From the NCBI GenBank assembly GCA_023627715.1, contig JAMAHW010000004.1, positions 670,311 to 734,310 on the forward strand: a DNA stretch of 64,000 bases, read 5' to 3'. The stretch is from Periconia sp. R9002. Its lineage: Eukaryota; Ascomycota; Dothideomycetes; Pleosporales; Periconiaceae. This document shows, piece after piece, positions 45,601 through 55,823 of this stretch (position 1 is its first letter; the number at the start of each line of letters is the position of its first letter). A program made the position numbers and the translations under genes. The notes below the pieces were generated by a model. That model did no database searches. It had not been told where the DNA came from and saw nothing but the letters and a program-made list of their open reading frames with translations.

Positions 45601-48068
45601 AATAATGCACTGTAATATGCCAAACTGCTGTGTACGAAGTTTTGATGATCCCAGAACGTCGGGAACATCACAATTTCGGATCGAAGGTGGGCATTACGTG
45701 TCCGGCAGCAGAGCAGTGATCAACGGTCTTTGTGCACTTATCCACTAGTTGCCTAATTAGGCAGGTTGCGGCAATGTACCTTCTACTTGCGCTACTTGTA
45801 CCCATTGATTCTTCACATGATGCGAATACCAAGCATTGAAACGTTTTTGATTACATGATGAGAGGAATTGTGCGATACTTAATTATCTCCACCTATACCG
45901 TCATATCCATCAGGGAAAAAATTACCTGTAACAGCCAAACAATCATCCACATCAAGAACCCTCCGTCAACCTGAGGCTCACCACCACCAAAAAAACTCGA
46001 AACACACATTCGAAACACTACCACCCGCAGTCTGAATAAGCTATCAAGGCCACCACCATCCTACACTCCACCTTATAAAAGTGGCGATTCTTCCGAGATT
46101 CTAAGTTCCGCAACTTCGTAGATTCCCTCCCGTATGCACCCTATCTGCAAGAAAACCTCGTTGCGGTCCTAGCATCTCCGGAGTGTTGCACGATCGCAAT
46201 CGAGTCCGTGGCATGGTTTGAGAGCTCCTGTGTGGATAAGTAAGCGGGAGGAATAGGAAGGATCTGACGATTGGTGGGACGCCTTGGTGGTCAGGGCGTG
46301 ATGAAATGAGATGTCAGATTTTGGCAGGTGGGTGGAACCACGGGAGCTTTTGCTTTTGAGGGGGAGCTGTGGGGGCGCGGAGTGTTAGTGTCCCTGTTAT
46401 CGAGGATTTGACGATAATAATGATGGTAGTGAATAAAGAGGACAATTGGGAATTCAAATTGTTTTTGACGGATCGATTTTAGTAGGTATGTATAGTGAGG
46501 TTGTACTTATAGCTAAACCCCCTTCACTTTTCCCGCACAAGACGTCTGAATCTGTCTTAATTTTCAACTCCCTACATCCTGAGCGAGTGATACAAGCTCA
46601 TGTTTTCTTGAACTACTCAGAAAGGTTCTATCTGATCAAGAAAGGTGTCCAAAAATGAGTGACAAAAAAAGCGGGAGGCCTGAACTACCAAAATGTCCGT
46701 TAGTCTCATACTATTGTAGGTTTGACCATGCCAATGGTCCCTAAAACTCCCCTTTTCATATATTTAGCTTCGACGGCCGCTCTCGAACTTTGTACTACAG
46801 AATGGCACGAAGAACGTCTCCAGGAGGATGTTTGTAGTGCCGAAACTGAAGCTGATGTTTGGTGACTATGATTGTGTAATGCGCTTCTATTGCAGAATGT
46901 GGATATGGAATATATACCGAGATGTCGACCCGAAATGTTTCAGGTAAAAATACGCAGGTGAATGCGAGAAATACTTGCTCGTGCGGGATGGAACCTCCTT
47001 GAACTGTGTGCTTAATTTGATAGGAGGAATTCTTTGCCCAGTCATGTATATTCTACACAAAAAGACGCGTTCGATAAAGAACGGGGTCAACAGCGCTTGA
47101 CGGTGTCCCTTTCAAAGGATAGGAGAAGGAGCTTGTAGGCCTAAGAAGTTAGACAGAAAAGGTGGAACAAGTCAAGTATTAGCATTGCCCTGTAGATGCC
47201 AGGTGGGCCTTCCCTAACACCAATCGTAATAGGACGGTAAGTTGGCTAGACTAAAGACCCTCCGGGCTCTTTACTAGCCAGCAGTAGTGATTTGATTCAA
47301 GAACCTGGTCTTGATGCTTCCCTTTACACTCCGATTACTCACGGTGTATTCTCTCGCAAAAATGAGCCCTCTTCTATAAGTTCGTAGCATCCCCTTCAAA
47401 GTCAAAATGGAGTCTACACAACTGGTCACTAGGCATAAAACTAACAGCATTATATCAGCCAGTCCTTCAGCAACTCAGTTCAATTGAAGCAACATATTGG
47501 CAGTAGGAGGCCGTGCGCTACTACATGCTGCGAAAGAGGTAAGTGGCTGGATAAAATAGAGTGAACAATAAGAGAGATTATAAGGCAACATACTTCCGGG
47601 GTATCGAAGTGTATGCAAAGTACACCATGCCTCCAATTTTATATACACGTGTAGAATTGAAGCGAATGTTGAACATGGCCGATTCTGACAATAAAACCTT
47701 CGTTAGTTGCCCCCCCCCCCCCCCCACACAGAGCTGTTACCTAGTATCAGTCGCGTAGAGGTGTAGGTAGACTGCTGGAATATCAGGTTTTGGCGTTACA
47801 ATACCTAGGTAGATAGTGGACGAGCATACACGTGATATCGCACACTGTTTCCCAAGCCATTTCGATCGACTGCCTGTTCTTGCTCCCTCACTCGGTCAAC
47901 ATTTTAAAGTTTCTTGACCAGATCTTGAAAAAAACCATCTCTAATACTGAACATGTCTAACAGATACGACTCAAATATTCATGGGTAACATCCTGTAGAG
48001 GCTCAATTAGTAATACATAGTGAATCTCTAGGCTGCCAAAAAAGGTTTCGAGGCGCAATATCCAAATG
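45601..48068. other. AT-rich gene desert
   Basis: About 2.5 kb with only short frames and many stops in all frames. A TATAAAAG lies near 46074 without a convincing downstream gene. C16 tract at 47710-47725. It may be a degenerated repeat or simply spacer. Confidence 0.45.
47710..47725. repeat. C16 homopolymer
   Basis: Sixteen consecutive C. Length may be approximate. Confidence 0.8.
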
Positions 48069-49355
48069 TCATCCTATAAAATCACAATCCCCAGCTGTAT
48101 AGGCTGAGATTTTTGTGCTTAATTTGGTGATGAAACTAATATTGAAGCCTCTTAGCAGAACTATAAAGCGAATGCTCTGTTGTTGTGCCCTTGCTCTATA
48201 ATAGACCGCGTGGAATATCACTGGTAAGAGGGCTAGGCTTAAGATTCCGAAAGCTAAAGAGATGTTTGAGAGCTTTGTCGATTTTTTCAACATGGGATTT
48301 CCGTTCTAGAAGAAGCGGTATAGCTGTGATACACGCACTTTGATTTGGTTAAGTAACTGATAGGTGCATTGCAAGTTCATTTATTCTATGATATAGGCTC
48401 TAAGGCTGTATTCAACAGCCTCCTGGTCGGAAAGCAGTGTGACTAAGTTGCCATATCTACCCCGAGGAATTGCATTCCGAGCTTCCGGAGGCGGATCAGA
48501 GCAGTTGGCTATAATATCTGTATTCGTGAACGTTGGCGAATGGGTAGAATGAAGGGTTTCATCTTTCCTTGTAGATTGCGACAAAGCCATATTGAAAGCA
48601 ATTATCAGTATCGAGGGAATGACGCGGTTAGATGAGAATTTTCACTGTAAGTACATTTAGGGTTTGTTTCTTTGTTCCGAGGTTTTGTTGTGGTACTGTG
48701 TCTGCCAATCGTAGAATATCTTTGCTTCGGCTCGCGCTTGGCGAAGGCTTGAAAATGAATGTGTCCAACATATAGTGAATGACAGCATATCCGGAGCGTT
48801 TAGTACGAAAATGCAGGCTCGAATCGTTTCGAAAAAATTGATTTTGCATGTAATTGGTTAAAATCACTTTTCCGTCAAGGATTGCACTAGCATCGGCACC
48901 CCATCTTGCTCGGTGGTGACGTCGACTGTACCTTAGTCTATTAGAATCCGGGCTCTCGCGGCTTTTGAAGTCCGGGACATATGAGCATAGCATGCTATTA
49001 AACAATTATGTATAAAGTATGAGTCTGTGTCGTTCCTAAGTTGTTCACTATTTATATAGCAATTTTCAAAATCGCAAATAGTTGTAAATGTCTTTTTCTA
49101 TTTCTTTGGCGTGTACCTTAACATATGGCTACCCAGCATCAAAGGGCACGTTCTATCATCCGAAGAATTCGCTATTGCAAAAGTCCGGGCATCCGCATCC
49201 CACGGTGATAGCTCAGGCCAGTTCAAATAGAACCCTACGAATTTGAAATTCGCTGTAATAGAGGGTTGGTCTTGCCACATAGAATCAAATTTACCGTTGC
49301 CTGAACACGTCACGGTATACTGGATTGGTCGCATAGCCTGTACGTACGAAGACAT
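48069..49355 (-). pseudogene. Possible decayed membrane-protein gene
   Basis: Four short minus-strand frames occur in order: 49355-49098, 49005-48628, 48590-48381, 48293-48069. The second contains YAVIHYMLDTFIFKPSPS, which resembles a segment seen in ectodomains of fungal membrane proteins. The last has a good hydrophobic helix (ISLAFGILSLALLPVIF). Stop codons and frame changes separate the pieces. Some could be introns, but I could not build one continuous model with good splice sites. Either a decayed gene or an unrecognised multi-exon gene; low certainty. Confidence 0.25.
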
Positions 49356-49584
49356 TATAAATATGGTAGTTCCCTGAACACTACGATCAGTTGGTGGGTT
49401 AGACCGCTTTCTGTGACGGATTCGGTTTGAATACTATATAAATGGCCCGAAATGCTTTCGTACAACCAGTTGCGGCACGCTCAGATGACAGATGATAAGG
49501 AAGAGTGTGATCCAACTTCAATATCATCAGATCACGCCCAAAATACGTACCTAAATACTGATCAAATTGAAGCCCCCAGCTCAC

Positions 49585-50726
49585 ATGAACACTCCGCCGC
49601 CCCAAGCTTCCGATGACACGCCACCGGAAGTCGTGCACCTACAGCCCAAGTCTATCATGTCGGGCGACGCACCTGTTGATTTGGAGCCAACACCGGAAGA
49701 AGCGCCTTCAGTATTTCCAGCACTACCGTCTCTCCAATACACCTTATACGGGCGCCGTTTGAGTCTCACAGTATTCGTCATTGGTATCATTACCGACAGT
49801 CTTATTCTACCCGTCGGCCTTTACTTCATCCTATGGTATGGATTTGGACCGGGAAATCCCAAATGGCACCCTCTCAGTGCTTCAACAGCATTGGAGATTG
49901 TCACTGGTATGATCGGAGGAACATCTTTGTGGGAATTGACGAGGAGGACTTGGAGGTTGACTAGGAAAGATAGTACCTATCGAGTAAGCAGTGCTACTGG
50001 ATGTCACCCTCAAACATAATTCAAACTGACTACTTTAGCCTGCTGGTGCCTCAAGGTGGCATTTAGATTGGTTCCAGTGGTGGTTCATCTTCACTTGGAT
50101 TCTAATCGTTCTTGAACTTTCTGTGTAAGTACATGCCTTTTACCAAAATACCTCTGCTTTTGCAAATCCAAGATGAATATTCTGATTGTTTCAGGGCATT
50201 CATCCCCAATGTTCCAAATATACGCATGCTCGCACTGCCCATGCCAACGGTGCTAGCGGTATTCGGCACAGCGAGCCTTCTCCTTGATATGCTCTGGTAT
50301 TGTTCTGTGCCTGCACTTACTCGGATTTCTTCCATACCGAAGGGAGCACCGTTGCGGCCTGGTATTTACCCATTAATCGAGGATATCTGCGCTGTGGACG
50401 GATCCGGAAAGCTGGAATTCCGCCACAATCTAGACCGGCGGTACTGCGCCAGCCCCGTATTCCGCGTCATGTTACGGCGACTCGGGCTTTTCTGGGCCGT
50501 GGGCGCCGAATGCTGTGCTGCCCTGACCCTAGCGTTGGTTTTTGCGCTCGATGATGACCTTGATGATTATGCCTACACGATTGGATGGGCTTTACCTTTT
50601 GTATGGGCGGGGCCTTGGATTTTGGCCACTTATTTCTATGTGAAAAGAGAACTGAAGAAGGAGAAGAGGCTGTGGATGGATAATATTGGGGCAAGGGCAA
50701 GGGGTACTGCGATGTCGATACTGTAG
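49585..50726 (+). CDS. Multi-pass fungal membrane protein, unknown function (338 aa)
   Basis: Exons 49585-49983, 50039-50124, 50195-50726. The N-terminal ~50 residues are soluble, acidic and Pro-rich. About six or seven hydrophobic segments follow (LTVFVIGIITDSLILPVGLY, then WWFIFTWILIVLELSV, VLAVFGTASLLLDMLWY, AECCAALTLALVFAL and WALPFVWAGPWILATYFYV). Between the fourth and fifth helices is a loop with PLRPGIYPLIEDICAVDG and RHNLDRRY, a pattern I associate with uncharacterised ascomycete membrane proteins whose ectodomain motif includes RP..Y..IEDV. The tail is basic (KRELKKEKR). No named domain. The ATG at 49585 is preferred because the upstream frame opens only with a non-ATG codon. Confidence 0.75.
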
Positions 50727-51471
50727 AATCTGCTTAGATAGACATCATATATCATTAAGACAATAGAGTGTTGACACAGACATGGTGTGACATAAATAAG
50801 ACACAAGTGGCATTTGAGACTTCACGTTAATTGCAGGTAGGCAGGTAGGCAAGCTGTGTGAAAGCCTTTGCTATCAATTGATCAATGATGTTACGTGAAC
50901 CAGAAGATCAAGTTCTTCATAATGTGTTGTTTGAACGGACTAGGGTGCATTTGAGACTGAATATTGATCCACAAAACGAGGTGGTGCAACTTACAACAAA
51001 ATCTAGTCTCGCATCACGGCTTAATTGATTGCGACTGGAATAAATGTTGGGAGAATTCTAGGTGGAGAGTTCAGTAGCTTCAGCGTAAGATAGGTATTGA
51101 TCAGGCAACCACCGAAGACGGCTACTTCCCCGCATCTCTTCTAGCACCGAAAAGCCGTAAATTCTAACACCGAAAGGCCGCTGACGTCAAACCGCCATGC
51201 CACTTCTTCCCGTACAAGTTTCAAATGAAGCAGCGACCATTGAGATGAAAGCAGGGCCCCTCGGGAACCGATGCAGGGTTCGTTCGCAACCCAACTCGAT
51301 TCTGACGCGCGTTTAGTCGTCTGACCTGCTCGTCGCTGGCCATGACTTCCCTGCAGTCTGCAACACCATAGACAGGAGATATTCATACTCAAACCTCACA
51401 TCATAGCTATAAAGCAAACCGAGCGCTGCCAGCCGTGCGCTGCCAGCTATGCTGTACACAATTTGCACAAT
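50727..51471. other. Promoter region of the CYP505 gene
   Basis: Contains two direct-repeat pairs: CACCGAAAAGCCG (51145-51157) with CACCGAAAGGCCG (51168-51180), and an identical 11-mer GCGCTGCCAGC at 51423-51433 and 51437-51447. Both are candidates for regulatory binding. No gene seen. Confidence 0.5.
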
Positions 51472-54400
51472 ATGGCCCCCCAAACCGAACCCATTCCTCA
51501 ACCTCCCAAGGCGCCCCTGATCGGGAACGTGGGTGACATTGATGTCAAATTCCCATTAGATTCCATGATCAAATTGGCTGAAAAGTACGGTCCCATCTTC
51601 AAGTTGAACCTCCCAGGCATAGAGTTCGTTGCCGTCTCGGACTGGAGTATGGTAGATGAGGTCTGCGACGATTCTCGTTTCCGAAAATCAATACAGGGCG
51701 ATTTGGAGGTACGTTTTCCAATTGCTCATTTGCAGTTCGATTTTCATTCACTGACGTGATTTTGGTTTGCAGGAACTGCGATTAGCTGTAAATGACGGGC
51801 TTTTCACTGTAAGTAATCCGTCAAAAAAGGCATATAATAGACAGAGTATGCTGCTAATCTGGCGTGTCTGCCTAGGCCTCGGGTGAAGATGAAGAGAACT
51901 GGGGCGTTGCTCACCGGGTTCTCATGTCTGCCTTCGGACCTCTATCCATTAGAAACATGTTCGATGAGATGCATGAAATTGTTAGTCAACTGGCGCTGAA
52001 ATGGGCGCGGCAAGGACCAAACGAGCCATTAGACGTGGGTGGTGATATGGCACGCCTGGCACTGGATACCGTAGCTTTATGTTCCATGGGGTTCCGGTTC
52101 AACTCGTACTATCGGCAGGACATGCACCCATTCATCACCACGATGGCTAAGGTTTTAGATGAAGCTGGTCGAAGGGCAAATCGGGTTCTGCCATCCGTCT
52201 TTCACCATTCCTCCAATCGCAAATTCAAGGAAAACATCAAATTATTACGAAACACAGCCCGGGAAGTCATAGAGTCAAGAAGGTCTGTAGAAAGCCCTAG
52301 CGAAAGGAAAGATCTGTTACATGCAATGTTATCTGGAGTCGACCCTAGGACAGGTCGAAAGATGTCCGAAGAGAGTATCATCGACAACCTTCTCACCTTC
52401 TTAGTAGCTGGACACGAGACTACAGCTGGAACGCTTTCTTTTGTAATATACAATTTGGTGAGTTATATCTCAGGGATGGTTAGCTTTGGGACACTGCACG
52501 GCCTGACGATGAGATTTTTTGGAATCTTATATGATACTCCTCGAACTCGAACACTCAGACTATACTGATTTTGGTCTTACATTAGGTCAAATTTCCTGAA
52601 ATATGCCGAAAGGCCCAGCAAGAGGTCGACGCAGTTGTCGGCAAGGGCGTCGTTACCCTAGAACATGTTCCTAAACTCGAATACATATCTGCGGTGAGTT
52701 TGTTCCAGAATATCTAAGGCTTCACCAGACCATTCCTGTTATAGCGCTGACATGCATCCTAGCTTATCCGCGAGACGATGCGACTAAACGCGCCCATCGC
52801 GGCTTTTGCTAGAGAGGCAGTTGGCGACCAGATCATTGGTGGCAAGTACCTAGTTAAAAGCGGCACACAGATCGTTTGTTTCCTCACAAGGTCACAAAGT
52901 GATCCCGTGGTCTGGGGACCGGATGCCAATGTTTTCAAACCTGAGAGGATGCTCAACGAGAACTTCGACCGTATGCAGAAAAAATACCCTCATTGCTGGG
53001 CCCCATTCGGGTAAGTTTATCGCCTACGCGTATATTGAGTTGCTCAATTAAAATATTCGTGCTTGAATGTTGCTGACTTTGATCCTTCCTTCTAGAACCG
53101 GTCTTCGCGCTTGCATCGGACGACCGTTTGCGTGGCAAGAGATGATGTTGGCTTTGACAGTACTACTGCAGAACTTCAACTTCGCCATGCATAACCCTGC
53201 CTATACGCTCCAAATAGCTCAATCCTTGACTATTAAACCGAAAGACCTTTACGTGAGAGCCATCTCTCGCGAAGGGCTAACACCAGCTCAGTTAGAGGCA
53301 CGCCTAGCAGGTGGGTATAGTGTTAGCGGAAAAACACCCTCTGCAGCTGCAGAGTTGGAGGCAAATGACAAGGTCGAAATTTCGACAGGTAGAAAGATTG
53401 CAATCTACTATGGTTCAAATTCAGGCACATGTGAGTTCATGGCGCAAAAGCTAGCATCTGGCGCCAGTGCCCATGGATACCTGGCTTCAGTCGACATACT
53501 GGACGCCGCCAAAGAACAGCTCCCCACCGATATTCCAGTTGTGATTATCACGGCGTCATATGAAGGACAGCCTACACAAAATGCATTACATTTCGTCAAC
53601 TGGATCGAGAATTTGGAGCCTGAGAAATTAGGGCGTGTTAAATACGCTGTATGGGGCTGCGGTACGTTCTCTCCCGCACCTACTCAGAGATGTACGACTT
53701 TGTCTCAACCGAGCTAACGATGACATTAGGCCATGGTGACTGGGTAAATACGTACCACAAGATTCCGATTCTCATAGATGAAACCCTACAAAAGCTTGGT
53801 GCCACGAGGATAGTGTCTTTGGGTACCACCGATGCAAAAGACAGAGACATGTTCTCTGATTTCGAGACGTGGGAAGACCAAATGTTGTGGCCCGCAATCA
53901 AGCAGCAGTTTGGGGGCTCCGAGAGTAGAGAGGAGTGCTTACCCGCACTCCAATTATCTTTCTCCAGTCCCAGGTCTTCTAACCTGCGCCAGGACGTGAA
54001 GGAGTCGTTAATAGTGGACGCACGCAGGTTGACTCGGAGTGTTGGGGCAGGAGAAAAGCGGCATCTTGAAGTTCAACTCCCTAGTGGTTGGAATTATGCT
54101 GCCGGTGATTATCTAGCTGTCCTCCCTCACAATCCAAAGGAGACAGTTGGTCGCGTAATGCGGCGCTTTCACTTAGCCTGGGACGCGCATGTAACCATCC
54201 AGTCGCCGCATCCCACGACTCTCCCCACTAACGTCAGCTTGCCCGTGTCCGAAGTGTTGAGCTCATATGTCGAGCTAAATCAAGTAGCTACGAAGCGGGT
54301 ATGTCAGGTGTTCTAAGCAATCCCCTACAAATGGTGTGATTTGGGCTCGAAAGTGTTAACAAACTCTCTTACGCAGAACATCACCACCCTTGGCCAATTT

Positions 54401-55317
54401 GCTGTTGATGAGGAGGCCAAAGCAAAGCTTCAGCTGCTAGCTACGGACCGATTTGAAGACGAGGTTCGGTCTAAATTTATCTCTGTTTTAGGCATTCTTG
54501 AACAGTATCCTGCGTTGCACATTCCGTTCGACAGCTTTCTTTCGATCTTACCACCCATGAGGGTGCGGCAATAGTAAGTCTAGTCACTTTGAGAAGGAAA
54601 CATAATTTTTGACCGGTACCTTCACACAGCTCAATATCATCCTCCCCACTAGCAAACAAAGGCAAACTAACAGTCACCTATTCGGTCCTGGACGCACCAG
54701 CGCACTCCGGCGTCGGCCGGCACGTCGGAGTAGCATCTTCCTATCTTTCAAGCCTGCTACCAGGCGACAAAGTTCAAGCCTCAGTCCGGCCAGCAGCGGG
54801 TGGTTTCCAACTCCCACTAGAGCCGGGCAGGACGCCCATTATCTGCATCGCGGCGGGCACGGGGTTGGCGCCCTTTCGAGCTTTCATCCAAGAATGCGCT
54901 TGTCTCGCAGCGCAGAAGCAACATGGCATAAAGCTAGCTCCGGCTTTGCTCTTCTACGGCTGCCGCGACCCAGACGACGACGATCTCTACCGCGACGAGT
55001 TTGACGCGTGGGAGCGCGAGGGGATAGTTACTGTCTACCGCGCGTACAGTCGACGGGTCGATGCCGCTGAGGGATGTCGCTACGTTCAGGACCGTCTGTG
55101 GCGTGAGAAGGACGCTGTAGGGGCGCTGTGGAGCGAAGGAGACGCGCGGATTTATATATGTGGATCCAGCAAGATGGCGAAGGAGGCTAAGGGTGTGTTG
55201 GTTCGCATCATGCAAGGAGAGAGTGAGAAGAGGGGGGAGCGGATGACGGATAAAGAGGCGGTGAATTGGTTTGAGAGACAGAGGAATGAGAGGTTTGCTA
55301 CGGATGTTTTCGATTGA
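51472..55317 (+). CDS. Self-sufficient P450:NADPH-P450 reductase fusion, CYP505 family (1076 aa)
   Basis: Fused monooxygenase like P450BM3 and P450foxy, which hydroxylate fatty acids subterminally using NADPH. Nine exons: 51472-51708, 51773-51808, 51876-52457, 52586-52693, 52763-53010, 53096-53661, 53730-54298, 54377-54573, 54630-55317. P450 part: proline-rich start PQPPKAPLIGNVG, I-helix AGHETTAG (269-276), ExxR as ETMR (325-328), heme loop FGTGLRACIGR with ligand Cys410. FMN domain from about 502 (IAIYYGSNSGT; ITASYEGQPTQN; WGCGHGDW). FAD/NADPH part: RQYSISSS (846-853), AAGTGLAPFRAF (~921), ICGSSKMAKEAK (~1024), C-terminus TDVFD. No membrane anchor, so it should be soluble. All residues needed for electron transfer appear present. 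No synthase gene is adjacent, so a fatty-acid role is favoured over a biosynthetic cluster. Confidence 0.93.
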
Positions 55318-55823
55318 ATTGAGGGGGAGGGGGTTGGGTGGAGGGGAAATGTAGATTTGCGAGATGGACTGATATACCGGTTTTGAGGTTGGAAATGTGA
55401 GAGATGGCATTTGAGCACGGGTAGATACATATGTACTTTACTTGGATACCCGTATTACCGAAGATTGAATTATGACTTAGTGGAAGAAAGCCTGTTGTTA
55501 TTGCTAAAACAAGCAGAATAAATTTTAACATTTCAAAGATCTGCATCATATATATATACAGAGATTTTGGAGGCATCTTAGTCTTCTCTCCTTCTCCTTC
55601 AACCGTGCCGATCTCTCAGATGCGTGCTTGCTGCTGATTGACTGAGCAAAGTAGAATGAACAGAGTTGGTACATATGACACGGGATCTAAGTGGATAAGC
55701 TAATTGAGCAATCTGTCCTTTTTTGATTTTTTTGTATGCTGTCCTTGGTATTTACAGATTCAATTTTCCCCCAGTGTTGTCATAATCATACATGTATCCA
55801 GCTTCCAAGCTTAAACTATTCAC
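55318..55823. other. Convergent intergenic between CYP505 and Swc3 genes
   Basis: 3' flanks of both genes; a TATATATATA stretch lies near 55548-55558. Nothing coding. Confidence 0.5.

Noticed and set aside
47090..47340. Hairpin-like sequence considered as a tRNA or structured RNA
   Set aside because: No cloverleaf with T-loop and anticodon arm could be folded by eye; only a short GC hairpin is present.
51472..55317. CYP505 considered as a fumonisin-type cluster P450
   Set aside because: No polyketide synthase in the window; the gene stands between a membrane protein and Swc3.
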